A stretch of DNA of 64,000 bases from Benincasa hispida (Eukaryota; Streptophyta; Magnoliopsida; Cucurbitales; Cucurbitaceae), in NCBI RefSeq assembly GCF_009727055.1, contig NC_052353.1, positions 63,461,088 to 63,525,087 of the forward strand, written 5' to 3'. The position numbers were made by a program, and so were the translations under genes. The notes under the pieces were generated by a model. The model worked only from the letters and a program-made list of their open reading frames with translations, did no database searches and was not told where the DNA came from. How positions within the stretch are numbered: position 1 is the stretch's first letter; the number at the start of each line of letters is the position of its first letter. This document shows, piece by piece, positions 35,140 through 46,084 of this stretch.

Positions 35140-37058
35140 GTCGATGCGTCTTGAAGATTTAGTTACTCTTGAACTTGGAAATGATGGAGACAGTGATTTG
35201 ATGTTGAAGTTGATGAATTATTTGGAAACGATAGTAGTGGGGAACATGATCTTGAGCTGATACCGTCGGATATGTTCACCCAAATAGATAGGGAAATTAC
35301 AAATTCAACATGTGAGCTAGGGTCTACTTTGGAGGAAAGGAGTATAGGTGTAGAAAATTGTAGTTTAATACAGAAAGAAATATCGTTTAATACTAAAGAA
35401 GATTTACAACTTGCTGTAAAAAAATATTGTGTGACAGAACATTACGAGATTATTGCAATGGAATCAAATCAAGATCTTTGGTATGTCAAATGTAAATCAT
35501 GAAGTGATGGTTGTGATTGGAGGTTACGAGTATGTTGGCGTAAATCTCATGGGATGTTCGAAATCATCAAACTTCAAGGGGAACACTCATGTTTGTTTTT
35601 AGATTGACACAGATCATTCACAGCTTGATTCAAATTTTATGAGTATCGAAATCCAAAATTTGGTTAGAGCTGATCCTGGGGTACCTGTGGCCTACTCCAA
35701 GAAGTAATTAAAAAATAATATGGCTATAATGTTAATTATAGACGGGTGTGGCAAGCCAAAAGAAAAGCGTTGATTGTTGTGTTTGGTGATTAGGAGAAAT
35801 CATATTCAGAGCTTCCTTATTGGTTGAGTGCTTTTGTTCATTACAATCTAGGAACATAAACAGATTGGTTTTTCCTTCCTTCTGATGTGTCAGGTATGAC
35901 TATTTCTTGTCGAGTTTTTTGGTCATTTGGTCCTACAAGAGAAGGTTTCAAACATCGTAGGCCATTAATCCAAAGTGATGGAACTCATCTCTATGGAAAG
36001 TATAAGGGGAAATTATTGTCCGCCTTATCTATTGAAGCAAACAGGCATATATTTCCCCTTGCTTTTGCTATTGTTGAAGGTGAAAATTCTGTCCAGTTAG
36101 TCATGATTTTTGTGGGTATTGCGTGAATATGTTATCCAAAGAAATGATATTTATTTGATTTCTGATAGACATAAGGGCATTCTTGCTGAAATTAATAATA
36201 AGGAAATTGGTTGAAGTGAACCTAGAATATTGTCTTCATCATGTTGCCGGTAATTTCAATATGAAATATAAATCAAAACAACTAAAAGATTTAGTGTTTA
36301 AGACAGGAGATCAACACCAAAAGTGCAAGTTCATTCAGTGCATGAAAGAATTGAAACAATTGAACACTGAATGAATATTTTTCAAATATTTACTTGGAAA
36401 AATGGACCCATCACATGATGGTGGATACTGCTATGGGTGGATGACAAGCAATGCAGCTGAATGCATTAATGGTGTTTTCAAAGGTGCTAGAATGTTACCA
36501 ATTACTTCTTTGGTTAGGTTAGCATTTTATCGCACAATATTGTATTTTGAACGTCGAAGACAAGAAATCAGTGAAACAATCGATCGTGGGGACATGTATA
36601 CAGAATATGTTCTGAGAAAACTTAAGAGGTGGAAAAAACGAGCATCTGCGCATACAGTGACATCTATTGACAGGGAAAGTCAAACTTTTGAAGTACAAAC
36701 TGGCATAAGTATGATTTCTCCCTATAAAGGATAACACACAAAAGTTTTAAGCTTGAAAGAAGGAATATGTTATTGTAATAAGTGGTAGTCATTCAAGATT
36801 TCATGCTCTCATGTAATTGCAGTTTATAATTACATGTGTTTGACATACATACCACTTATTGATGAATGCTATAAATTGTCCAATTTCAAGCAATGTTATG
36901 AAGGTCGCTTCCATCCAATAGAACACCCAGATTATTGGCCAAAATTATCATTTACAGAAGTAGCCAAAAAAGTTCGATGTACAATTTGCAAGAGAGAAGG
37001 ACACAAGAGACGTACTTGTCCACAATGTACATTAGGTGCTTCGCCTTTGGGTCATTAG
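35140..37058 (+). pseudogene. MULE transposase (MuDR-type), decayed
   Basis: Fragments in order match a plant Mutator-like transposase. 35390-35590 resembles the MuDR N-terminal DNA-binding domain (FNTKEDLQLAVKKYC, then C-D-W-R-L-R). 35887-36126 is the start of the MULE catalytic domain with QSDGTHLYGKYKG, giving the first catalytic Asp. A second Asp is in LISDRHKGI near 36160, and NAAECINGVFK near 36450 gives the catalytic Glu. A SWIM-type C-x-C...C-x-H finger follows near 36760-36830, and a zinc knuckle (CTICKREGHKRRTC) near 36980-37020. Several in-frame stops and frame changes (about 35205, 35500, 35600, 36120-36180 and 36770) make it non-functional. The start is uncertain. Confidence 0.85.
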
Positions 37059-37059
37059 G

Positions 37060-37345
37060 TATATCTTTTATGTACTTATATTTTTTATGTAATTGTATAT
37101 TTTATGTACTTGTATTTTTCATGTAATTGTATCTTTTATGTATTTATATTTTTTTATGTAATTTTATATTTTATGTACATGTATTTTTCATGTAATTGTA
37201 TCTTTTATGTACTTATATTTTTTTATGTATTGTTTTATTTTATGTAATTGTACTTTTTATGTAATGAATTTATTTTTCATGTAATTGTATCTTTTTATGT
37301 ACTTTTATGTATCTTTTATGTGATGAATTTTATTATGTAATGTAA
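37060..37345 (+). repeat. AT-rich tandem repeat (TTTTATGTAATTGTAT units)
   Basis: Units of about 16-20 bp, TTTTATGTAATTGTAT and TTTTATGTACTTATAT, alternate, with a higher-order period near 85 bp. It separates the transposase and PMD genes. Confidence 0.8.
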
Positions 37346-37362
37346 TTTGAACTTCTTAGATA

Positions 37363-39185
37363 ATGGAGTCTGGTCCTTTTAATCCTGTACAATTATATCA
37401 ACAAAATACGCATTATTCACAATCGATATGGGATAGTTCTTCGACAGTAGTTTTGAGTTGTCAGAGAAGGGAGGCATTTGCACAATATACTATCCCATTT
37501 GATCACTGCATTATTCCCTACGTTGAACAGGTAGGTTTTCTTGGGGTTGCACAAATCGGATTTATCTAGCTTGATTGGCACCTTATTACTGCTCTAGTTG
37601 AGCGTTAGAGACCAGAAACCCACACATTTCACCTGCCTTATGGGGAATGTGCAATCACACTGCAAGATGTTGCCATACAGTTTGGGTTACGAGTGGACGG
37701 GCAACTATTGACAGGTTCACTACAATATGATTGGAAGAATTTTTGTGAAGAGCTCTTAGGCATTCTACCAGATGATTTGAAAGGCTCAAGATTGAGTATC
37801 CCCTGGTTGGCGTCCCAGTTTCCAGAATTACCTCCCGCTGCTGACGATATCAACGTACGTAGGTATGCACGAGCATACATTATGCAGCTTATTGGAGGAT
37901 TTTTGTTCGCTGACAAGTCAAATACTTTAGTGCATCTCATGTTCCTTCCGCTACTGTCTGATTTCGAGCATGCGGTACGTACTCGTGGGGTGGTGCATGC
38001 CTTGCATAGTTGTATAGAGAACTTTATCGAGCTTCTAATGCACAAGCATTGGAACTGTCTCTTATACACATCTAGATGTGTATAAGAGAGAACTTTGTCG
38101 GGCTACCAATGCACAAGCGTTGGAAATAGCGGGGCCACTGATACTACTACAGGTATGGGCTTATGATAGATTTCCAATTATAGCACCACAAGTCCAGTTA
38201 TAGGTCCCAGATCATCGTCCTCTTAATGTCAGGTATTTTTTTCATTTATATATTATATTCTTCATCATTTTATGTAAGAATGTAAATTAATCGTATTTTT
38301 TATAATTTTAGATGGAGTGGTGTATTAGCTGCCTCTGAACAGTCAGCAAATGTATTGCTCGTGTACCAAAAAATATTTGACAGACTGATGCACAATCAGG
38401 TAACAAATGTATATATAAATGAATATTTAAAACATTTTGGATGTATACTTATCTTTCTTCTTCTTCTTCTTCTTCTTTTTTTGTCAGATTATTTGGACGT
38501 CATACACACAAAAAATTTGGTCATCCTTACCTGATTACTGTCGTGATGGTGAAGACATCTGGTTGACCGCTAGTCCTCTTATATGCTTCCATATAGTAGA
38601 GTGACATCATCCAGATCGTTTGTTGAGATAGTTCGGTCTGCGACAAACGATACCTTCGTTGTCCTATACACTCCCAACACTACACCAGATTGATTTGAGA
38701 GGTAAGCACGACCAAGACTGACATCGAATCTACGCGAAATATATATCCTACTGGCATGGACGACATGATCATTGTGCACGGGGAGAATTAATAAATGGGT
38801 CAGCTATATCAGATGACTACTTTTCCTAGTACGATTCAATCACGAGGCGATTTATCACACCTAACGACGCTTACTATTATTGCATGATAAGAGATTTAAA
38901 ATAAGATATTTTTCATATATATGATATGAATATTGTTTAATATTTATTTTTTTCATTGTATAGAATAATTTTATCGGAGTTGTACAACAATATTCAGTGC
39001 AACACAACTTACCAGAGTTAGGTTCAATGTGTCAGCAAAAATTGGTCAACATAGAAGATATTATTTAACAAACAAGATGACTCAATGTTACTGACATCAA
39101 TTGAAGACGTATTCGTCGCAGACGACAATGACAGCAAGGTGAACCTAATTTAGAGGGACACAAAGACCACCCCCATGAGGGGTAA
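37363..39185 (+). pseudogene. Plant mobile domain (PMD/MAIN-like) pseudogene
   Basis: The first exon (37363 to about 38232) encodes a PMD-type protein: an N-terminal segment with ITALVER, then HTFHLPYGECAITLQDVAIQ and FGLRVDG, then ARAYIMQLIGGFLFADKS. This is the signature of MAIN / serine-threonine phosphatase 7 long-form-like proteins. Splice-like junctions follow: donor after 38232, exon 38312-38399 (continuing W-S-G-V-L-A-A-S-E-Q), and a third exon from 38488 (IIWTSYTQKIWSSLPDYC). Premature stops occur at about 37568, 37606, 38203 and 38602, and frame changes later. A sequencing adapter at 38055-38089 splits the first exon, with a near-duplicate of the flanking sequence on each side. PMD genes linked to Mutator-like transposases are known in plants. 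Confidence 0.8.
38055..38089. other. Nextera (Tn5 mosaic-end) junction adapter in the assembly
   Basis: CTGTCTCTTATACACATCT is followed directly by AGATGTGTATAAGAGA, i.e. two Tn5 mosaic ends in inverted orientation, which is the mate-pair junction adapter. Both overlapping reading frames carry its known translation signatures (LLYTSRCV on plus, MYKRQ on minus). The 39-bp sequences on both sides are similar but not identical copies. It is an artefact and not biology. Confidence 0.97.
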
Positions 39186-39530
39186 GGGCTAGGGGGTCGT
39201 TTTTAAATTTCATGTAAACTTTTATTTTCAAATTAAAGAACTAATTGTAAATATTCTTTAATATCATGACATTTTTTTTAATATAAGTGCAAAATAATTA
39301 TGTTTTCATTGTAGATTAAATATATTATTAAGTTTAATAATGAAGGAATTTGTGGACCCGTTCCTAAAGTCTTTATATTGTTGTACATCTACAATTAAAA
39401 AAATAACAATTAGTCAATCTATTTTTTTTTAAAAAAAAAAAAGAAAAACAAATTGTGGACCCGGTCCAAGAGTTTCCATGCGACCGGTCAACCAAGTCAG
39501 CCAACGTGGTGCTGACTGGATTAAACGTTA

Positions 39531-39586
39531 ATCGTGTACCCTGTACACGATTTTGCCACATAGCAATTGTGTATTCCGTACACGAT
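39531..39586. repeat. Right subterminal palindromes of the Mutator-like element
   Basis: Two 21-bp palindromes of the same ATCGTGTAC-NNN-GTACACGAT form lie at 39531-39551 (perfect) and 39566-39586 (two arm mismatches). Confidence 0.8.
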
Positions 39587-39675
39587 TTCACTACCCTATT
39601 TTTGTCAATAGTTTCAATACCCACCTATTTTTAAAAATACTTTCTCATATACCCATTTTTATCAATAGTTTGAAA

Positions 39676-40576
39676 AAATATTATATTTTTTAACTTCATC
39701 CGTATATCATTCGATCCAAAACTACTCATAATCATATAAAATATAATTTTTTTTGACTCTTCACATTAAACAACACATAAATCAATGAAAAAAATGGGGA
39801 AAAAGGGGTCAAATGTTAAATTTTAAAAAAGATGTGTTTTCAAAAGAAAATGGGTAACGTCTTTTCCAACACGCAACCCAACACAAAATTTAAATGGTTG
39901 TCTTTTCTAAAGATGCAATCTGCAATCTATTAGTGACAGTCACAGAAAAAAATTACATTAATTTCGCAAATCATTTTCAAAGTACCCAAACTTTTGCTAA
40001 TATTTTTGGAAGTACCCCATTTCAGCGTTTGATCCCCATTTCCTCCCACCCCTGCTTCTCCATCTTCTCAAATAGATGTCTCTCTCTCTTCCCCTTCCTT
40101 TTTATTTATTCTCCTCCAACACTTGTCCCACTTTGTACGGTTGTCGTATGATTCTCACCATTGTGCCAATCCTTCCCCTATTATAAAAAAATATCATTAA
40201 AATTAAATTAGATTTCTTTTATACGTTGATCCATAAATTGTTTAGAGTCAAATGTGTTTATAAATTATAAAAACTCTAGGTTGTCTGATAAAAATTAATA
40301 TCTAATTTTGATTATCAATTTGTGCTAGATACTTTTAACGCTGTGATATAAGTAGATTACAAAAACCTACTAAGCTAACCATCTAATCTAAGCATTTAGG
40401 GAGGTGTTCTTGAAGACATTTCGTGTTCCAAACTACATCCATACTAATGATAGAGTACGACATATGAGCTCAAACCCTTATGTCTAATATAATAGAGGTC
40501 AAATTGCTACAAAATTTGAAAATACATAGATTGAATTATTTTAGTGATTAATAAAAAAAAAAAAGCCAAAAAACTA
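39676..40576. other. Intergenic AT-rich DNA
   Basis: Nothing gene-like is visible; the frame at 39894-40151 is without recognisable features. Confidence 0.5.
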
Positions 40577-40735
40577 TGGGGTCATGGGTTTAATTCATTG
40601 TGACCACCTACCTAGAATTTAATATCCCACGGGTTTTCTGGACACCCAAATGTTGTAGGGTCAGTTGGATTGTCCTGTGAGATTAATCGATGTGCGCATA
40701 AGTTGGTCTGAACACTCACAAATATCGAAAAAATT
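40577..40735 (+). mobile_element. SINE-like unit
   Basis: The block resembles a short interspersed repeat I recall from many eudicot genomes. It has GGGTTTAATTC as a degenerate RNA polymerase III B box near 40587, a TGACCACCTACCTAG phrase, a CACCCAAATGTTGTAGGGTC phrase and an A-rich end near 40725. Identification is from memory and the A box is not clear. Confidence 0.4.
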
Positions 40736-41681
40736 AAGTGACTAATTTAGTGCGTTTATTAAACTTTCTATGACCAACAAAAAAAATCCAACCAAGCAAA
40801 ATACTTTCAATGCTTTTTTTAATTTTTTTTTTAGTATTGATGGGAGTTGGAAAATTCAAAGTACATACCTTTGATTATTAAGACATCCATATGCCAAATG
40901 AGCAGTTTGCAAGTTTAAATTCATGGAATAGATGTGGTTTATATTGCTACATGTGATGGTGATAATAATTTATAATTTAGACTCCATTTGAGATTGTTGT
41001 AGCTTTTAAAATAATTACTGGCAACTGTGCTTTCAGAAAAATAAGTTGTGAATAGAAATTGTACTTCTAAAAAAATAAGTTGTGAAAAGAAATAAAATAG
41101 TGTTTGATAAATTTTAATTTTAAATTGGAACAAACTAGTTTCAATATTAAATAAATTAATATTAAATTAGTGTAATTTAGTTACATGAGCCAAAATAACT
41201 TATAATTTCAATCATTATCATATTGATATAATTTAAATTCATTAGGACATATTTTTTTTAAAAAATTTATATGGTTTAAATTTCAATTAATTTTTTAATC
41301 TAGATTATTCAATAAAAGTTTAAGAAAAATAGTTGTTATAAAAAATTGAAGAAATTATAATTGAAAAATAGATGTGACAAAATATATTAATATATAATGA
41401 TATTATTATAATATATTTATTTAAATGGTTAAGAATAAACAAATTTCTAGGGAAGCTAAATCTAAAAGTTGATATTTGTAAGCTTTTATACATCAATTAA
41501 AAATTAAAAAGTTATTTAATAAATAAGCTGTTTTATCAAATAGAACAGGCGATTAAGATTTTCCCTTATTCACCTTTTACGATTGTAAATGTAATGTTAG
41601 ACGGAGCCCTTCCTACCCCATTTGTTATTAAAAAACGATTATATGTAATTATCTCCTTATTAAAAAAAATCTTTGGTCCCG
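40736..41681. other. Intergenic AT-rich DNA
   Basis: No gene or RNA feature seen. A 29-bp AAAAATAAGTTGTGAA-type word is repeated near 41036 and 41070. Confidence 0.5.
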
Positions 41682-42243
41682 TTTGATAACCATTTCATTT
41701 TTAGTTTAGTTTTTTTCTTTTTGAAAAGCTTGTAAAGAATATTTTCACCTTCAAACTCCTTCATTTGTTATCTATTTTTTACCAATTATTTGAAAAATGA
41801 GCTCAAATTTTGAAAACTAAAAAAAGTAGCTTTTAAAAACTTGTTTTTATTTTTTCAATTTGACTATGAATTCAACAATTATATTTTAAAAAGATGCAAA
41901 TCATTGTAAAAAAGGAATAAAATAAGCTAAATTTTTAAAAACCAAAAACAAAATTTTAAGGCCCCAAGTAACCATTTGGTTTTAGGTTTTAGGTTTTGAA
42001 AATTAAGTTTATGTCATCCACATTTCTTACAATGGTTTGCATTTTTTTAAGTACAATGGATGAATTCTTAGCCAAATTTAAAAAATGAAAACAATTGTTT
42101 GAGAGTTATTTTTTTTTAGTTCTCAAAATTTGACTTGGTTTTTTAAATCATTAATAGAAAGTAGATGATAAAGGAAGAAATTTGGAAGTGAAAGTAGTGT
42201 CTATAGACTTAGTTTTTAAAAAATAAATGATTATCAAGGATAT
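41682..42243. mobile_element. Long imperfect foldback, hAT-like MITE candidate
   Basis: The left half (41682-41955) starts GGTCCCGTTTGATAACCATT. The reverse complement of the right half (42243-41961) starts CCTTGATAATCATTTATT and then follows the left half block by block: TCACTTCCAAA..., TTATCTACT..., CAAATTTTGAGAACTAAAAA, TTGTTTTCATTTTTT and ATGCAAACCATTGTAA. The GTTTGRTAACCATTT start is common in plant hAT-type MITEs (recalled). It has no coding capacity. Confidence 0.6.
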
Positions 42244-42843
42244 TTTTATTCAAATTTGTCATTGGCGTCAAATAGCATTTAATATATATATATATATTAT
42301 TTTAAAAAAGAGAGAGATATTGGGTTATTGTTGCTTTAAGAGAGGAAAAAAAAAGAGTCGTTTTGCTTGAGACATACTCAAAAGACTATCTCGCACTTGT
42401 TATAAATAGAAAATCAAAATTCTAAACTCTAGATAGAAGCAACATCAACATCACTTTCATACGTTGGTGCAATAACTATCATCTTAATTACAATTTTTAA
42501 TTAAAAATAAGACTTTATTACAATATTTTTTTTTAAAATCTTTTTAATTACATTTGATTACAAGATGATAGTTTATTTAAACGTCAAATTGAGCATAACT
42601 TAACTTATATAAATGGTGCATTCTTTATCAAAAGATGTTCAAATCCATCTACCTTCATATTGAATAAAAAAAAAAAAAAAGACAGAGAGATAATTATACA
42701 TATTATTTGAGTTTAGATAAAAATATCTACTCATATTCATATATTGTGATAGTTTCCAATCAAACATCTTGATTAACTATCATGATTATAGTTAATAGTT
42801 CCTAAAATCCATAATATGTGTTCATTCATCCAACTTTAACCTT
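42244..42843. other. Intergenic AT-rich DNA
   Basis: It holds TA microsatellites and A-runs. No gene or RNA feature was seen. Confidence 0.5.
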
Positions 42844-43800
42844 GTGAAAGAAGTATGGAAGAATATTTGGAAACTTAAAGTGCCTTATAAAATAATGCAT
42901 TTCACGTGGAGAGCTTTGAAGAATATCTTTCCTACAAAGTTAAATCTTTTGAAGAAAATAATAGAGATTCTTCTTTGGTGTCCTTTATGTTCTCGTGGTT
43001 TTGAAAGTAGTGATCATATTTTATTTACTTGCTCTCAGGCTAGATCCATCTGGAAAAAATAATCTTCTTCTTGTAATCTTTTTTATTATGATTTCAACGA
43101 CAACTTTATAGACAGATGGTTTGAAATCAGTTCAAGATGTAAACAGGATGAATTGGACTTGTTTGCCATTGGTTATTGGACTATTTGGTCTGATCGAAAC
43201 ATTTTTACTCATGGTGTGAAGCTGGCTCCATGTGAAGATGTAAATGAATTCTCCAATATCAAGTTGACTATCTTTCTGCTCATATTAGGATGATCTCCAA
43301 TTCTTGCAACATCTTAAAATCGTTGTTCAAATCATATACTTTATGGACTCTTCCTTATCAAGGTTGGTTTAAAGTCAATGTTAATGCATCATGGAAATCC
43401 TCTCAAAATCTGACTGGTTTTAGCATTTTAGTTCGTGATTCATCTGGAGTGCTAATAGCAATGGTTACTGCCAGTTTGAATATACTATTTCTAGAGGTTT
43501 TAGCTGAAATTAGAGCTATTCTTGAAGACATAAGAGTTGCTAAAAGGTTCATTACCTCTCATAATCTTTGTGGTGGAATCTGATTGTAAAAGCGCCATTG
43601 ATTTAATCTTGAAGAAAAAAGAAGCGTGAGGTGAGGAAGCCTGCTGGTTGGAGGAAATTTGGTTGCTTTCTAAATCATCTATTGATATTTCTTTTATCCA
43701 TATAAGCAGAGGTTGTAATATTATTGCAGATGAAATTGCTAAAGGTGCTAGAAATAGTGTTTTGTTTGTTGTTTTTTTCCTCATATTCGATGTTTAGATT
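42844..43800 (+). pseudogene. LINE ORF2 C-terminal remnant (zf-RVT and RNase H-like)
   Basis: The first part (42844-43062) encodes VWKNIWKLKVPYKIMHFTWRAL... with a C-P-L-C...H-x-L-F-x-C pattern, the zinc-binding reverse-transcriptase-associated domain (zf-RVT) of plant L1-like elements. From 43350 it gives WFKVNVNASW and SILVRDSSGVL, the start of the RNase H-like domain. It continues across frameshifts with ESDCKSAIDLI near 43575 and HISRGCNIIADEIAKGA near 43700. Stops and at least two frame changes break it. The upstream endonuclease and RT are absent. The T-rich stretch at 43876-43891 may mark its 3' end. Confidence 0.8.
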
Positions 43801-44546
43801 TTCCTTCTTCAATTATTTTATTTGGTTGAGAATGATTTGTACTCATTAATTGCGCATAAGGCTTGATAAAATTTCAGTTTTTTTTTTTTTTTACCATGAC
43901 ACTTAATTATTTTCATAAGAATAAAGGTACAAATATTTATCTCAACATTTATTATAAAATAATACTATATTGGAGAGTTGTAGATTTCTAACCAAAATAA
44001 AAATTGTATCTAGTACTACACAATTCTCCAATCAGTTGTATCATAGGTACAATAATTGATCTCACGAATAAGTTTTTTTTTAATACAACAATTACGAGGA
44101 CGTGAGATTGATCTTTTAACTAAGGTGACACAGATTACTTTGATTTGGTCTAAGTTTACTTGGACATGTCATAATCAAAATTTTTCGTGATTTTCTATAA
44201 ATCCCATGGTTCATTGTATATGCGTTAGGAAATTAAATATAGTGATAACTTGGGCTTACCTAAAAGAAATACACAGACTTGCCATTCCTTAATTTGTCTA
44301 ATTATAGACCCTATTAATTATATCTTCGAACCGAAGCGATGGCCAGCAGCATGGGACCCGCCCGGGCGAACCCTCACGGTCGGGTTCATGGTTGTCCTAA
44401 ATCTTGGCCACTGGGCCTGCACCCGACTCGACCACATACCGAACCACCCCCGGCCCCACCCGTACAGGCGCGCACTTCAATTATAATAAAGAAAATAAAG
44501 TAAAGCAGGTAGATTTTATATTATCAATTTATCTTACCTTTTAGAA
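43801..44546. other. Upstream region of the translocator gene
   Basis: Mostly AT-rich, but 44335-44475 is strongly GC-rich (GGGACCCGCCCGGGCG) against its surroundings. No coding sequence is supported. The promoter of the gene to the right must lie here or just downstream; I cannot point to a definite TATA box. Confidence 0.4.
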
Positions 44547-46084
44547 ATGGCCATTGACATCGTTCACCATTCACCAGCCACATTTAACATTGAAAACAGA
44601 CGTTCTGATTTGAGATTTCAACACCTGCAATCGCCATTTTCAAGACCTTTAGATCAGATCTCTCCTCATTCATCTCCTTCTTCCTGGTTCTTCTTGCATT
44701 CTTTCTGCATATTCCTGCTCATTTCTTCAATTCTTTCCTCAGATTCTTCTCAGGTCAGTTGTTTCGGTATGTCGAATATTGGAGAATCTCGTCGTACTTT
44801 GAAATGATTTTACGTTTGTGTTTGTTTATCACGATGATGCTTGTTCTGTTTAGCTGATTTTGAATTATTTCATTGTTTACTAACGCATTATTGTTACTCG
44901 GATTGAGGTCGAGTTCATCCTTATCGATGCTTCATCTTGTTGATTATTGTTTGTTCCTTTAATTAGTTGCGTGTCTTTTTGATCAATTTGAAGTAGCGAG
45001 TCTCCGCGATAGTTTTCTAGAACTATGCTATCTTGTTTCCCTTCATGTGTGCACATGTTGCTGTTACGGACGCGCAATCTTCACGCGCCTCATTCATAAT
45101 AGCTCTTAAACGACGTCACGACGTCACTTGTTGTGAGTCGTGATAGCCGCTGTTGCCAAAGCTTGATTTTTAAGTGACTGACTACATTAGTTTAGTTTAT
45201 GCTGCTTCTCTAATGAATTATTGGAGGCGGGAAGAAAGTTATAAAGAATCATAGGATCTGTGCCGAATTGAACGAAGTTATCTCGCCCATGACTTATTAG
45301 TGTTTGCTGGCTATTACACTTAATAATTTGTAGCCGAAAAGTTCATAAATCATGAATTTCCAATTTTTTATGATCATGAAGCTCCACGGAAGTTGGGTTC
45401 TCTGTGTATATGTATTTAAAATTTTGTTTGGGTTAAGAAACAGTTGTATTGAATGATAACAAGTTTATAGTAGAGAGATGACAAGGCATCGCAAGGAGAT
45501 CAAAGAGAGGTTCTTTAATTTTAGCTGAAAGAGGGCCTGTCTTGGCATTATCATTATGAAATGAAGTCTGCACGCCTGTATGACTGTCCAATTTATATGT
45601 TCCGTACTCTGTATAAGGATCCAAGTTTTGTCCCGACTCAGTTTATCTTTATTTTTAATTCAATTAGTAATTGAATTTTACACGAAGTTTACAACTTGCT
45701 ATAATCTGTCACAATGCATAAAATTCCTGCTTTCTGTTTACTCATTTGCATCTGTCAGTGATTGTGTTGGAGAACATAGATGATTTTATGTTAGTAGAGC
45801 AAAGGAGATGACTGGGAATTCTTTGGGTACAGAAAAGCTTAAACACGCGAGGGTTGAATCTATTGAGACTGGAAGTCAAGAAGTGGTGGTTGTCATAGAG
45901 AGCCATTTTTTTCCAAGATGGTGTGACATAGTGGTACTGTCCCAGTTGATAATCCTTTAATATATGCAAATTCAAGTGCTCAATACACTGGTTTCAAATT
46001 GTCTTCACTTGAACTGGGTCAGATAGTATAAACTGGCATTTTGAGGAGGAGATAAACTGATATATAAAGTGACAGCGGACAAGT
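44547..46084 (+). other. Probable 5' UTR with one intron and uORFs
   Basis: A plausible untranslated first exon ends at a CAG/GTCAGT donor (44753/44754). A plausible acceptor TCTGTCAG lies at 45758, followed by leader to the start codon at 46085. An in-frame TGA at 46070-46072 precedes that ATG, so coding is unlikely to extend upstream in the same exon. The second leader exon would contain several ATGs, including a 50-codon frame at 45808-45960. Without transcript data this is a model. Confidence 0.45.
45808..45960 (+). CDS. Possible upstream ORF, 50 codons
   Basis: An ATG at 45808 opens a frame of 50 codons (MTGNSLGTEKLKHARVES...) ending TAA at 45960, 124 bp before the main start codon and inside the proposed second leader exon. 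If transcribed it could reduce translation of the translocator. It has no recognised domain and could equally be chance. Confidence 0.25.
   Translation: MTGNSLGTEKLKHARVESIETGSQEVVVVIESHFFPRWCDIVVLSQLIIL

Larger units (their letters stand above)
34199..39675 (+). mobile_element. Mutator-like element carrying MULE and PMD pseudogenes
   Basis: The ends are inverted repeats. The left end (34199-34260) has AACAAAAATAGGGTAG and ATTGACAAAAATAGG followed by an ATCGTGTAC palindrome. The right end, read inverted from about 39675, gives ATTGATAAAAATGGG, then ATTGACAAAAATAGGGTAG and the same palindrome. Inside are a decayed MULE transposase and a plant-mobile-domain gene. The similarity of the terminal repeats is partial. 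I could not identify a 9-bp target duplication with confidence. Confidence 0.65.

Noticed and set aside
37638..38069. 143-codon open frame on the minus strand
   Set aside because: It lies opposite the PMD exon and starts with MYKRQ, a translation of the sequencing adapter.
44250..44486. 78-codon frame in the GC-rich block
   Set aside because: It has no start context, homology or splice support; the composition alone keeps it open.
44547..44807. 86-codon frame at the start of the translocator leader
   Set aside because: A good splice donor at 44753/44754 lies inside it and the protein family starts at 46085; it is more likely untranslated.
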